The notes: generated from the sequence alone by a model not told the origin. 64,000 bases of DNA from Candidatus Desulfarcum epimagneticum (GCA_900659855.1 CAACVI010000052.1:1-64000), one strand, 5' to 3'; counted from the first letter of the stretch, positions 25,376 through 35,272 are shown. A program made the numbers and translations.

Positions 25376-26716
25376 TTAAGTCTTGCATCGGTTTTTCAGG
25401 CGCGTCAGGTCCTCCCACGAAAAATTTTCGGTCCGGCAGGGCAAAAGGGCGTTGTTGGAAAACACAGGGTCCGCCTCAAGATCGTACCGGGACGCTTTTT
25501 GGGCTTTTTCCCACATCCGGGTGCGGGGGATGGGGGAATAATAGGCGGGGATGGGGGTCGCGCCGGCGGCCTTGACCACTTCGATGGAGCGAAAAACCGA
25601 GTCCATGTCCAGACCGGGCATGCCGGCCAGGAGGTAAACCCCCGCCTGTTTCGCCTCAAACCCGGCTTTTTTCAGCGACGACACCGCCGAGACCAGCTCG
25701 GCGGACGATGTTTTGCCGTCGAATCTCCCCGGCCCGTCCCTTTCGGCCGTCTCAAATCCCAGGCGAAGCGTCTTAAAGCCGGCCCTGAACATGAGCGCGG
25801 CGATCTTGTCCGTGATTTCCCGGACATGCAGGGCGTTGGGGGTGTGGAAACGAAGGCCCGGGGTTTTTTGGATAATGGTTTCAAAAAGGGGCGCGGCGTG
25901 GGTCCCGGAGTCCGCCAGAAGGGCGTCGTCGTAAAAGACGAAGTCTTCGACTCCCCATGTCCGTCTCCAGAAGGCGATTTCGTCGACCACCGCCCCGGGG
26001 CTTTTGAAAAAACGCCGGGGATTTAAAATGCCCGAGGCGCAGTAGGGGCAGGAAAAGGGGCATCCCGAGGAGGTCCGGAGCGGGACATAGCCCACGGCGT
26101 TCTGGAGGTCGAAGGCGGGCCGGGGAAAGGCGTCGGGGTCGTCAAAATCAAACCGGGGAGAGACCGAAAAGCCGGTTTCCCGGCCGATGATTTCCAAAAG
26201 CGCTTTTTCCCCCTCCCCGGCGAAGACCCGGTCGGCGCCTGATTTTTCGACGGCGAACTCATGGAGCAGGGTGGCGAACACGCCCCCCAGCGCCGTGGGG
26301 ACGCCGGGAAATTTTTCCCGGACGGCGGAGATGGTCTCAAAAACCCCGGGATACCAGTAGGTCATCATGGAGGTGACCATGATCAGGTCGGGTCTGGGCA
26401 TCTCGTCCAAGTCCCGGGACAGCCATCTTTTTTTGATCCCGTAGCGGGAGAATGTCCGGGGAATGTTTTCAAGGCCCGGGGGTTTGGCGATGGGGGTTTT
26501 GAGATAGGGGCCCCGGCCGAAGCGGGCCCGGGGGTCGGACAGGGGGGCCCGCGCGTGAAACCGGTCCAGGCAGTCGATGTAAGAGACCTGAAACCCGTGA
26601 CGCCGGGCGATGGCCGCCAGGGAAAGAAGCCCCAGGGGCTTTGCCCAGAAATCGTAGGCGGCGAAGTCGTGTATCCAGGGATTGACGAAAAGAATATGGG
26701 GAACGTCTCGAATCAT
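25376..26716 (-). CDS. B12-binding-domain radical SAM protein
   Basis: 446 aa. The N-terminal third (HILFVNPWIHDFAAYDFW, ITALGGVFATLLHEF-like pattern) resembles a cobalamin-binding Rossmann domain. The radical SAM core has SSGCPFSCPYCAS (C-x3-C-x2-C, near residue 220), followed by FVFYDDALL and later LRLGFETAE. Such proteins catalyse methyl transfers or ring rearrangements on unknown substrates. It starts 23 bp after the siroheme decarboxylase gene and so probably shares its operon; a link to tetrapyrrole metabolism is inference. Confidence 0.85.
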   Translation of the reverse strand: MIRDVPHILFVNPWIHDFAAYDFWAKPLGLLSLAAIARRHGFQVSYIDCLDRFHARAPLSDPRARFGRGPYLKTPIAKPPGLENIPRTFSRYGIKKRWLSRDLDEMPRPDLIMVTSMMTYWYPGVFETISAVREKFPGVPTALGGVFATLLHEFAVEKSGADRVFAGEGEKALLEIIGRETGFSVSPRFDFDDPDAFPRPAFDLQNAVGYVPLRTSSGCPFSCPYCASGILNPRRFFKSPGAVVDEIAFWRRTWGVEDFVFYDDALLADSGTHAAPLFETIIQKTPGLRFHTPNALHVREITDKIAALMFRAGFKTLRLGFETAERDGPGRFDGKTSSAELVSAVSSLKKAGFEAKQAGVYLLAGMPGLDMDSVFRSIEVVKAAGATPIPAYYSPIPRTRMWEKAQKASRYDLEADPVFSNNALLPCRTENFSWEDLTRLKNRCKT

Positions 26717-26739
26717 GGAAGAGTTCCGGCCCGTTTCCC

Positions 26740-27234
26740 TTAAATCTCTTCAGGGGGCCGGACGGCGTCGGGGAAATAGATCATGGAGGTCTTTTTCAGC
26801 TCTTTTCGGCTGAAAAGGATCTGGTAATCGTCGGCCGAGGCGGCCCGGGACATTTTCTCGGCGGTTTTTTCGCAGTCGGCCTCGCTCCCGGCGTGGACCA
26901 TGGTGTACAGGTTGTAGGGCCACGACGGCGACGGATTCCGGCGGTAGCAGTGGGAAACCTCGGCGAAGGCGGCCATTTTTTCCCCGGCCTCCTCCACACG
27001 GTCCTCTTCAATCCGCCAGGCCACCATGGCGTTTGAGGAAAATCCCGACTTCTGGTGGCGGATGGTGGCCCCGAAGCGGCGGATCACGCCCCTTTGGCAA
27101 AGGCCGTTTAATGTTTCCAGGTAAAGGGCTTCCTCAATCCCCAGCCGGTCGGCCATTTTTTTGTACGGCCGGGAGGAGACGGGCATGTCGTCCTGGAGGG
27201 ACGCGATGATTTTTTTTTCCAGTTCGGTCAGCAT
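26740..27234 (-). CDS. Siroheme decarboxylase subunit (AhbA/AhbB, Lrp/AsnC family)
   Basis: 164 aa from the ATG at 27234. The N-terminal helix-turn-helix is Lrp-like (LTELEKKIIASLQDDMPV). The AhbA/B hallmarks are IRRFGATIRHQKSGFSSNAM and VSHCYRRNPSPSWPYNLYTM. In sulfate reducers the AhbAB enzyme decarboxylates siroheme to didecarboxysiroheme on the alternative heme pathway. AhbA and AhbB are close relatives and I cannot tell which this is. Only one is present here; the partner and ahbC/D must be elsewhere. It lies between a small membrane protein and a radical SAM gene. Confidence 0.85.
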   Translation of the reverse strand: MLTELEKKIIASLQDDMPVSSRPYKKMADRLGIEEALYLETLNGLCQRGVIRRFGATIRHQKSGFSSNAMVAWRIEEDRVEEAGEKMAAFAEVSHCYRRNPSPSWPYNLYTMVHAGSEADCEKTAEKMSRAASADDYQILFSRKELKKTSMIYFPDAVRPPEEI

Positions 27235-27256
27235 GATTCGTTTGGGTCCGATGGGG

Positions 27257-27460
27257 TCATTTCCCCCCCGAGATGAGCCACAGCGCCACCGGGATGGCGA
27301 TGACCGCGATGACCAGGATTCCGGGGAGAGACAGATAAGGGGAGCGGCGCCGGGCGCCCGGGGTCCGGGACTTTTTGACTTCGTCCAGGAAAAGATTTCC
27401 CAGCAAAACAGCTCCCAGGATGATCGCAAAAAGCTTGGCCACCATAACTATCGTTGACAC
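27257..27460 (-). CDS. Small two-helix membrane protein
   Basis: 67 aa. The start is GTG at 27460 with AGAGG six bases upstream. Two hydrophobic helices (about 6-24 and 46-64) flank a basic loop (KKSRTPGARRRSP). It lies 22 bp ahead of the siroheme decarboxylase gene on the same strand, so it is probably the first gene of that operon. I do not recognise a family. Confidence 0.55.
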   Translation of the reverse strand: MSTIVMVAKLFAIILGAVLLGNLFLDEVKKSRTPGARRRSPYLSLPGILVIAVIAIPVALWLISGGK

Positions 27461-27507
27461 GTTGAGCCTCTTCTACTATTTTTTAAAACGTGATTTGGTT
27501 TTTTAAA

Positions 27508-27700
27508 TCAGACAGCGCCGTAAAAAATTTATACGCTAAGATTTTTGATAAACCCGTAAAAAATTACAGGACAGCGTCGTAAAAAATTCGATATACAAGG
27601 CGTGGCGCTTAATTTTTAGTTAAGGCAATACATGTAGTATGCCTTAACTAAAAATTAAGCGTTACAACACAGTAGATCGGATTTTTTACGACGCTGTCAA
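27508..27700. repeat. MITE-like element with an extra left end
   Basis: The main unit runs from TTGATAAACCCGTAAAAAAT (27545) to TTTTTTACGACGCTGTCAA (27700) around the palindrome TTTTTAGTTAAGGCA / TGCCTTAACTAAAAA. In this copy both arms carry matching changes relative to the others. A second end-like piece (CAGCGCCGTAAAAAAT) precedes it. It fills most of the 335 bp gap before the SDR gene. Confidence 0.9.
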
Positions 27701-27795
27701 ACGTGTGCGTTTATATCCCAAAACATCCCGGTATGCAACCCCAATATCGGGGAATTTGTTTATCTTTCGTCAAAGAGGGGGTCAGGAGGCGTGTT

Positions 27796-28557
27796 ATGAG
27801 CGAAATGTCGTATGGTCTGGAGGGAAAAGTGGCGGTGGTCACCGGGGGAAGCCGGGGAATCGGTCTTGAGATCGCCCGGGCCCTGATGGCTGAAAAGGCC
27901 AGGGTGGCGATATGCGGAAGAAAACAGGAGGGGCTGGACGCCGCGGTTTCCGAGCTGGGCGAAAGTCCTGATCTTCTTTCCGCCGCGGCCCACATCGCCC
28001 GGGAGGACGACGTCAAAGCGCTGTTCGCCCGGGTCAAAGACGCCTTCGGCCGGGTGGACATTCTCATCAACAATGTGGGCATGAACATCATCACGGGCCT
28101 TTCCGACGCCGAGGTCTCCCTGTGGAACAAGATCATCGAGTCCAACCTCACCGGCGCGTTTCTGTGCGCCCGGGAGGCGGCCCGGCTCATGCGGGAGCAA
28201 AAACAGGGGAAAATCGTGGGCATCACGTCCCTGGCGGCGCGCCGCTCGGCCCCGGCCATGGGCATCTACGGCGTGGCCAAGGCCGGCATCGAGATGATGA
28301 CCCGGGTCATGGCCCAGGAGCTGGCGCCCTTCGGCGCCCAGGTGAACGCCGTGGCGCCGGCCATGGTCAAAACCGGTTTCAGCGCCCCGTTCTGGTCCAA
28401 CCCCGAGATCCATGACCAGATCGTCAAAACCATCCCCCTGGGCCGCGTCGCCGATCCCGCCGACATCGTGGGGCCGGTTCTGTTTCTTTGCTCCGCCGCG
28501 TCGGATTTCATCACCGGGCAGACGCTTCCTGTGGACGGAGGGGCCAGCGCCATATGA
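27796..28557 (+). CDS. Short-chain dehydrogenase/reductase
   Basis: 253 aa from the ATG at 27796, behind AGGAGG. The classical SDR motifs are present: VVTGGSRGIGLEIARAL (cofactor loop), INNVGMN, ITSLAARRS (catalytic Ser) and YGVAKAG (Tyr-x3-Lys). The C-terminus DFITGQTLPVDGG is family-typical. It is an NAD(P)-dependent oxidoreductase, resembling 3-oxoacyl-ACP reductase or dehydrogenases of alcohols and sugars; the substrate is unknown. Its stop overlaps the start of the EndoQ-UvrD gene by 4 bp. Confidence 0.92.
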   Translation: MSEMSYGLEGKVAVVTGGSRGIGLEIARALMAEKARVAICGRKQEGLDAAVSELGESPDLLSAAAHIAREDDVKALFARVKDAFGRVDILINNVGMNIITGLSDAEVSLWNKIIESNLTGAFLCAREAARLMREQKQGKIVGITSLAARRSAPAMGIYGVAKAGIEMMTRVMAQELAPFGAQVNAVAPAMVKTGFSAPFWSNPEIHDQIVKTIPLGRVADPADIVGPVLFLCSAASDFITGQTLPVDGGASAI

Positions 28558-31500
28558 GATTTATCGCGGATTTTCACGTCCATTCGAAGTTTTCCCGGGC
28601 CACCTCCAAAAACCTGGATCTGGAGAACCTGTACATCGCGGCCCGGATGAAGGGGATCGCGGTGGTGGGAACCGGGGACTTCACCTGCCCCCAGTGGATG
28701 GAGGAGATACGCGAAAAGCTTGAGCCCGCCGAGCCGGGCCTGTTTAAGCTGAAAGAAAGCCTTGAAAAGGCGTGCGACGCGCGCGTCCCGGCCTCGTGCC
28801 GGGGAAAGACGCGTTTTGTCCTGTCGGTTGAGATCAGCAATATCTACAAAAAAAACGGCGCGGTCCGCAAAAATCACAACCTGATCCTGGCGCCGGGAAC
28901 CCGGGAGGCCGAGGCGTTAAACGCCCGGCTGGATAAAATCGGCAACCTGCGTTCCGACGGCCGCCCCATACTGGGTCTGGACGCCCGGGACCTTCTGGAG
29001 ATCATGCTGGAGACCACGGACAGGGGATTTTTCATTCCGGCCCATGTGTGGACCCCGTGGTTTTCCCTGTTCGGGTCCAAGTCCGGGTTTGACTCCATCG
29101 AGGAGTGTTTCGGGGATTTGACCCCCCATATTTTCGCCCTGGAGACGGGCCTTTCCTCAGACCCTCCCATGAACTGGCGGGTGTCGGCGCTGGACGGGCT
29201 GACCCTGGTGTCCAACTCCGACGCCCATTCCCCCATGAAGCTGGGCCGGGAGGCCAATCTGTTTGACGCGGATCTGGATTACGACGATATCGTGTCCGCC
29301 ATGAAAACCGGGGACCCCGGCCGTTTCCTGGGCACTTTGGAGTTTTATCCCGAGGAGGGCAAATACCACCTGGACGGCCATCGGGCCTGCGGGGTCCGCC
29401 TGTCCCCGGATGAGACCCGAAAGCTGGGCGATGTGTGCCCCAGGTGCGGAAAGCCCCTGACCCTGGGAGTGCTTCGGCGGGTGGATGATCTGGCCGACCG
29501 GCCCTTGGGACAAACGCCCCGGAAACGCCATTCCTACCAATCCATCGTTCCGCTCACGGACATCCTGTCGGAAATATTTAAAGTCGGGCCGGGCTCCAAA
29601 AAGGTTCAGCGGGCCTACATGTCGGTATTAAGAAACCTGGGCCCCGAGCTGCCCATCCTGCATTCCCTTCCCCTGGACGCTTTGGCGGAATCCGGGATTT
29701 TGCCTCTCCGGGAGGCGGTTTCCAGGATGAGGGAGGGAAATATCCGGGTCCTGGGGGGCTATGACGGGGAGTTCGGGACGGTGGAGATTTTTAAACCCGG
29801 GGAAAGAGAGGCGCTGTTCGGCCAAAGGACCCTGTTTGAAATGGGGCCGCCCCCGAAATCCCCGGCCGCCTCCAAAAAGCCGGGCGCCTTGAAAAAACCG
29901 GCGGCCCCGCCCCCCAAAAAACCCCGGACCCCGAAGCCCGCGGACGCGCCCGAGCCGGTCTTCAACGCCCGGCAGAAGGCCATTGTCCGCGCCGCCCCGG
30001 GCCCCATGCGGGTCTCCGCCGGCCCCGGGACCGGCAAAACCCGGGCGCTGGCGGGCCGGATCGCCTATCTCATCAAAGAGAAAGGGGTGGCGCCCCAAAG
30101 CATTCTGGCGGTGACCTTCACCCAGAAGGCCGCCGCCGAGATGAAGGCGCGCATCGCCCGCATGATTCCCCATCTAAAGACGCCGCCCTGCGCGGCCACC
30201 TTCCATTCCTTTTGCCTCGATGTCCTTCAAAGCGCGGCGAAAGACGACGGGGACGGGCGCCGGTTTTCCATCATCGACGAAAGGGAGCGTCTTTCCCTGG
30301 TGGCGGACGCCGCCGCCATGGCCGCCGAAAAGGGGTTTGACGTGTCTTCCCGGGCGGACGAACTGGCCGACGGCGTCGCCCGGGCCAAGCAGGCCCTTTT
30401 GTTTCCCGAAAGCGATCTGCGAAACGCGGCGCGGGGAATGGACCCGGCGGAGCTTTTCGCGGTGTATCGCGCCTACCAGGACCTGCTTTCCTCCCAGCTT
30501 CTGTGGGACTATGAAGACCTTATTTTCGAAACCTGCCGGCTGTTTGAATCCCGCCCGGACGTCCGGGACGCCTGTGAAAAACGCTTCGCCCATATTCTGG
30601 TGGACGAATGCCAGGATCTGAATTTCGCCCAGTACCGGCTCATCCGGCTTCTGGCCCCGCCCGGGAAAAGCGTTTTTTTAATCGGCGATCCCGACCAGTC
30701 CATCTACGGTTTCCGGGGATCGAGCCCCGGCTATCTCAAACGGTTTTTAAAGGATTACCCCGAAGCCACCAGGGCCGGGCTTGACCGGAATTACCGCTCC
30801 ACGCCCACCATCCTGGACGCCGCGTTCAAGGTCATTGAGAAGCGCCGTTTCGACCCGTCGGCGCCGAAGGTGTGGTCCGATCTCGCCGGGGGGGCCCCTG
30901 TCGGGATCATCAGGACCCGGACCGAAAAGGCCGAGGCCGAGGCCATCGTGGCCGCCATCGAGCGGATGACCGGGGGGTCCGGTTTTTTCTCCCTGGACTC
31001 CGGACGGGCCGACGGCGCCGTTCCGGCCGGGAACCGGGGTTTTTCGGATTTCGCGGTTCTTTTCAGGACCGCGGCCCAGGGGCTGGAGATCAAAAAGGCG
31101 TTTGACCGCTCCGGAATGCCCTGCCGGCTTTTGAGCAAAAAAGACGCTTTTTTCAAAAAAGACCTGGCGCCTTTGATCTGTCTTTTCAAATGGGTCCACG
31201 ACTGCGCGCCGGTCCTGGACATGGAGGCGGTTTTTTCCAGGTCCAAATCGGGAGTGGGCGCCAAAACCGCCCGGGCGTTTAAAATGTGGCGTTATCAAAA
31301 GGGCCTTGGCCTTTCAGAGGCCATAAGACAGGCGGCCCGTCTTCCCCTTCCCGGGATGGGAAAGGCGGCCCAGTACAAACTGACGGCTTTTTTTCAAAGA
31401 ATCGAGGGCCTCAGACGGGAGATGTCCGGCCTTTCCATTTCAGACCGGCTCCATCGCCTGGCGGCGTTTTTAAAATGGGAGCCTTCCCTTGAAAGCGACC

Positions 31501-31976
31501 CCAAGACCCGGGAGGGCTTTGAGAGACTCATTGAGACCGCGCGGTCGGCGAACGGCTCTCCCCGGGATTTTCTCGATTCCCTGGCCCTTGAGACCGATTC
31601 GGATGTCTTTGACAAACGGGCCGAGGCCATATCGCTGATGACCATGCACGCCTCCAAGGGCCTTGAGTTTCCCGTGGTGTTCATCGCGGGCTGCGAGATG
31701 GGGCTGGCGCCCTTTGAAAGGGCCGGGGAAGACGAAGGCCCGGATGAGCGCCGGGACCGGCTGGACGAGGAAAGACGCCTTTTTTACGTGGCCATGACCC
31801 GGGCCGGGGAGGAGCTGTATCTGTCCCACGCTGAAAGAAGAATGATCCGCGGCCGCCTTGTTTCGGCGAAACGCTCGGGTTTTGTCTCGGAGATTGACGA
31901 GGGGCTCCGGCGGGACGTGGATGTGTTCGGGGACAAAAACAAAGCGCCCAGGCAGACGCAGTATCGCTTGTTTTGA
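28554..31976 (+). CDS. EndoQ-like PHP nuclease fused to UvrD/Rep-type helicase
   Basis: 1140 aa from the ATG at 28554, which overlaps the SDR stop; the frame is open 22 codons earlier only as overlap. Residues 1-420 match the PHP family of archaeal endonuclease Q: DFHVHSKFSRATS (metal-binding His), VVGTGDFTCP, FIPAHVWTPWFSLFGS, and a zinc-finger-like patch with Cys279, Cys295 and Cys298. A Pro/Lys/Ala-rich linker (about 430-470) leads to a full superfamily-1 helicase: Walker A AGPGTGKTRAL (about 489), VDECQD, IGDPDQSIYGFRG, DRNYRS, MTMHASKGLEFPVVF and YVAMTRA. EndoQ cuts 5' of deaminated bases. The fusion suggests nick-then-unwind repair. Confidence 0.88.
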   Translation: MRFIADFHVHSKFSRATSKNLDLENLYIAARMKGIAVVGTGDFTCPQWMEEIREKLEPAEPGLFKLKESLEKACDARVPASCRGKTRFVLSVEISNIYKKNGAVRKNHNLILAPGTREAEALNARLDKIGNLRSDGRPILGLDARDLLEIMLETTDRGFFIPAHVWTPWFSLFGSKSGFDSIEECFGDLTPHIFALETGLSSDPPMNWRVSALDGLTLVSNSDAHSPMKLGREANLFDADLDYDDIVSAMKTGDPGRFLGTLEFYPEEGKYHLDGHRACGVRLSPDETRKLGDVCPRCGKPLTLGVLRRVDDLADRPLGQTPRKRHSYQSIVPLTDILSEIFKVGPGSKKVQRAYMSVLRNLGPELPILHSLPLDALAESGILPLREAVSRMREGNIRVLGGYDGEFGTVEIFKPGEREALFGQRTLFEMGPPPKSPAASKKPGALKKPAAPPPKKPRTPKPADAPEPVFNARQKAIVRAAPGPMRVSAGPGTGKTRALAGRIAYLIKEKGVAPQSILAVTFTQKAAAEMKARIARMIPHLKTPPCAATFHSFCLDVLQSAAKDDGDGRRFSIIDERERLSLVADAAAMAAEKGFDVSSRADELADGVARAKQALLFPESDLRNAARGMDPAELFAVYRAYQDLLSSQLLWDYEDLIFETCRLFESRPDVRDACEKRFAHILVDECQDLNFAQYRLIRLLAPPGKSVFLIGDPDQSIYGFRGSSPGYLKRFLKDYPEATRAGLDRNYRSTPTILDAAFKVIEKRRFDPSAPKVWSDLAGGAPVGIIRTRTEKAEAEAIVAAIERMTGGSGFFSLDSGRADGAVPAGNRGFSDFAVLFRTAAQGLEIKKAFDRSGMPCRLLSKKDAFFKKDLAPLICLFKWVHDCAPVLDMEAVFSRSKSGVGAKTARAFKMWRYQKGLGLSEAIRQAARLPLPGMGKAAQYKLTAFFQRIEGLRREMSGLSISDRLHRLAAFLKWEPSLESDPKTREGFERLIETARSANGSPRDFLDSLALETDSDVFDKRAEAISLMTMHASKGLEFPVVFIAGCEMGLAPFERAGEDEGPDERRDRLDEERRLFYVAMTRAGEELYLSHAERRMIRGRLVSAKRSGFVSEIDEGLRRDVDVFGDKNKAPRQTQYRLF

Positions 31977-32037
31977 TCCGGGCGTTTTGCCGGGCCATTG
32001 ATATGGGCAAACCAGACAAACGCAAAGGAGAAAGGCC

Positions 32038-35000
32038 ATGATATTTAAACGCATTGTTTTTTGGGCGCTTCTGACGGTCTTTGTTTTTTCCTCCGTTTCG
32101 GGTCACGCCGCCCGGCGGGGGGTCAAAACGGCCGAAAACCCAGGGGCCTCGGAGCCCGCGGCGCTTTTGAACATTCCCGCCCGGATATTGGAGAAGGAAA
32201 TCAAGTCCCTGGCCCTGGGCAAAGGATCCGTGGTCAAAGAGATTTTCCGGCTGGATCTGGACCCCGTCCGGCGCCTGGCGGTCGTGGCCGGGATCATTGA
32301 GATTCCGGCGGGGATTTTGCGCGGCGGGAAGGGCGATTCCGGCGCCGGGGCCTCGCGACATGATTTCATGGCGGCCATCTCCTTTCCCTCGGCGAAGATG
32401 ACGGCCAGGACCCGGTATTTGAGGCTTCAAATTGTGGAATTGAAACTGGACGGCCACAGCCATCTCCAGGCGGCGAGGGTGGCCACGAACTTTTTGTCGG
32501 TTCTTTTGACCGAGACGGGCCTGGCCCGATACCTTCTTTACGAGGGAAAGGGCAGGGACGCGTCCGGCAAGGACTTAAAAGACCGGATTTCGGCCTTTAT
32601 TGAAAACAGGGGGCTGATTTTTCGAGAAGGCGCGGTCAGCGTGAAGCTGGACTTGAAGGCGTTTGGGGATTTGAGAAAATTCTCGCCGCTGGCGGATTTC
32701 CGTATGTGGCGCTTCGCCCCGGCGCTGTTCCGGGGACAGCCGGCCTTTCGCATTGAGGCCGGCGTGGGGAAACCCGGCAAAGCCTGGCTGGAGGAGGCCC
32801 GGAAAAAAACCGACCGGGACGCGGCGTTTTTAAAAAAGGCCCGCGAAAAGCAGTATCCGAAATACGCCGATATCGGGGCCTTTCAAAAGGACCTGGACGC
32901 CTTTATCGAGCGGCGCCGGTCCGTGATCGGTTTTCCCGAATCGCCTCCCGGGCCCCGGCGAAGGGACATGGAGACCTTCAGCGCCCGGATGGAGGCCCGG
33001 GCCCGATCCGAGCTGAGCGTTCGAAACCCGCTGTTCAAAGCCTGGCCGAAAAAGACCCATGACCGGGTTTTAAAGGAAGCCCGGAACGAGGCGGAGCGGT
33101 TTTACGATGATTTGAATCAAAGGATCAAGCTGGAGGCGGCCATCGCCCGGGGGGGGAGAGACGCCCCCGGTCTTCCCTTTGCGGAAAAGCTCGTGAGCCA
33201 GAGGGCCATCGACCAGGCGATCCGGTATTACCGGCATGTCAAGGTGGACGGGCAGAGCCTTTTTTCCTCCCTGGACGCGGTTCTGGCCCCCCATCTGCCG
33301 GGTTTTATCGTGAGGGGGGCCTTGAGCCTGGACATCGGTCGGATTCTGTCCATGGCCGCGAAGGGCCGGGACGTGGCGGAAAAACCGATCCGGGCCAGGG
33401 CCTTTGGCGGCTCTTCGGTTCCCTTTGAGGCGGCCCTGCGTCTCTGGATGAAAGACGGCAATGTGGCGAGCCTGGACGTGGCCTATGTCTCTCTTTTTTC
33501 GGGAAGCGACCGGATGGTTTTTTCAAACAAGCGGCGGCACGGGCATTTCCTGTTTGATTTCGCCCGCATGCTTTTGATGAAATCGGCGGCGTCCATGCTG
33601 GCGGACAAACCCCCCGGCGGCGAGCGGATGGACATCTCCTTTGACGCGGAGCATGGCAAGATCGACTTCGCCATCAATCCCCGGGTCCTGGTCAAAGAGA
33701 TCATGGGGGTTCGAAATGATATCCAGGCCTGGGATTTCGAGCCGGTGTACTTCAGGGAGATGGACCAGACTTTTTTAAAGATGGCGGCGGGCGACGGGGT
33801 CCGGACAAAGGACTATGTCCAAAGCCTGGTTTCAGGAAAATTCAAGGCGGACAGCGACGCCTTTTCCGGAACCGGGGGCGCCGAGGGCCCCCTGGACTTG
33901 CGGATCATTTTAAACATCCGGTCGGTTCAGAAAATCGCCAACCGGATACTGGAAAAAATTCATGAAAAGGAATCCCGAAAGGTTCGGGAGGCCGTTTTTC
34001 GAAAAACCCCGGGGACCCATTACCTGGTGGAAAAAATCAGTCTGGAGCCGGTTGAAAACCGCCTGCGGATGAGCGCGACGGCGTCCCGGGTCAAAATTTC
34101 AAAACGCTGGGTCATCAATCCGGCCAGATGGGTCAAAGGACCCTATTTCATTTCGGAAAAAAGAGCGTCGGTTTACGCCGATCTGGGGCTTTCGGCGGTT
34201 GTGGCCCGGGACGTCATGGAAGAATCGGCCCCGGGCCGCTTTGACTTGAGCCGGGAGCTTTTGAAACTGGAGATCACAGGCGCCGGGTTCGACATTGAAA
34301 ACCCCTCCCTGGCCCAAAACGTCATGGTGGGCCTTGTGGGAGATTTGGACCTGGACGGAAGCGCCCCATCGGGCATCATGAAGCGTTTTATTCTGAAAAA
34401 AATCGCGCCTTACTTAAACGCCGCCGGGGAAAACGAGGGCAAAACCGAAATCGCCGGGGTCCGGCTCAACCGTTTCGTGAAAATATTCACCCACACCGGG
34501 GATATTTACTTTCAGATCAACCCCCGGCTGGTCTCCCCGGCCTTTGATGTGGCGCTCATTTCCAACCGGACGCATAACGGCGTTCCCCTGGGGTTTTTCA
34601 TGGAGCCCTCCCGGGACCGGAAAGACGCCAGGCTGGTGTTTGACTTTAAAACCCGCGGCGCCATGCCCGAGGAGGACAAGGCCGCGCTTCTGGCCGTCGC
34701 CCGGATGGCGGATTCGCTTTTCAAACCCTATCTGGACGAAAAGAGCCCGGAGCGGCTTTTAAAAGAGTTGAAAAAATTGAAGCTGTTCGACCGGGCCTTT
34801 CACAGCGGCGATTTGGCGAAACTCAGCCTGTTTCACCGGATCAGGCGGATGATGGGCCTTTACTATCCCATCGCCCGGCTGACTTTGGCCTCCGGGGCCG
34901 AGCCGCCGCATGGAAGGGACGGGGATTTAAGGATCGGCGCCACAGGGATAGAGATCGTGTGTTTCCTGGAGGCGGCCGCCGCCCTTGAAAAAAACACGGC

Positions 35001-35256
35001 GGCGCTCATTGAGCGGGCAAAAAAGGCGGGGATCGCCCATGAGGTTCCCTATATGAAAGAATTCGGGGAGTTTAAAACGCTTCTGGCCGGGCGGATCATC
35101 GCCCCGCTCGCGGAAAAATACGAAAGGGACCATCGGCCGGTGAACCGCAGGATGCTCAAGCGCGGCGTCACCGACTGGAACCGCCATTATTACCCCGAGG
35201 CCGAGTTTTCGGCGCTGGTTTACGGGGGTATGGAAAAGGCGCGAAACAGGAAATAA
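32038..35256 (+). CDS. Large exported protein of unknown function
   Basis: 1072 aa, behind AAAGGAGAAAGGCC. Residues 1-25 are a signal peptide (FKRIVFWALLTVFVFSSVSG then HAA). I recognise no domain. The rest is a long mix of charged helices (about 245-375) and many short alternating strand-like segments. Two similar stretches, KIDFAINPRVLV (about 541) and DIYFQINPRLVS (about 823), hint at a duplicated domain. No further transmembrane segment is visible, so it is probably periplasmic or attached to the outer membrane. A lipid-transfer or AsmA-like role is only a guess. It follows the EndoQ-UvrD gene by 61 bp and is convergent with the metalloprotease gene. Confidence 0.75.
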   Translation: MIFKRIVFWALLTVFVFSSVSGHAARRGVKTAENPGASEPAALLNIPARILEKEIKSLALGKGSVVKEIFRLDLDPVRRLAVVAGIIEIPAGILRGGKGDSGAGASRHDFMAAISFPSAKMTARTRYLRLQIVELKLDGHSHLQAARVATNFLSVLLTETGLARYLLYEGKGRDASGKDLKDRISAFIENRGLIFREGAVSVKLDLKAFGDLRKFSPLADFRMWRFAPALFRGQPAFRIEAGVGKPGKAWLEEARKKTDRDAAFLKKAREKQYPKYADIGAFQKDLDAFIERRRSVIGFPESPPGPRRRDMETFSARMEARARSELSVRNPLFKAWPKKTHDRVLKEARNEAERFYDDLNQRIKLEAAIARGGRDAPGLPFAEKLVSQRAIDQAIRYYRHVKVDGQSLFSSLDAVLAPHLPGFIVRGALSLDIGRILSMAAKGRDVAEKPIRARAFGGSSVPFEAALRLWMKDGNVASLDVAYVSLFSGSDRMVFSNKRRHGHFLFDFARMLLMKSAASMLADKPPGGERMDISFDAEHGKIDFAINPRVLVKEIMGVRNDIQAWDFEPVYFREMDQTFLKMAAGDGVRTKDYVQSLVSGKFKADSDAFSGTGGAEGPLDLRIILNIRSVQKIANRILEKIHEKESRKVREAVFRKTPGTHYLVEKISLEPVENRLRMSATASRVKISKRWVINPARWVKGPYFISEKRASVYADLGLSAVVARDVMEESAPGRFDLSRELLKLEITGAGFDIENPSLAQNVMVGLVGDLDLDGSAPSGIMKRFILKKIAPYLNAAGENEGKTEIAGVRLNRFVKIFTHTGDIYFQINPRLVSPAFDVALISNRTHNGVPLGFFMEPSRDRKDARLVFDFKTRGAMPEEDKAALLAVARMADSLFKPYLDEKSPERLLKELKKLKLFDRAFHSGDLAKLSLFHRIRRMMGLYYPIARLTLASGAEPPHGRDGDLRIGATGIEIVCFLEAAAALEKNTAALIERAKKAGIAHEVPYMKEFGEFKTLLAGRIIAPLAEKYERDHRPVNRRMLKRGVTDWNRHYYPEAEFSALVYGGMEKARNRK

Positions 35257-35272
35257 CGGCGAATAACGCTGT

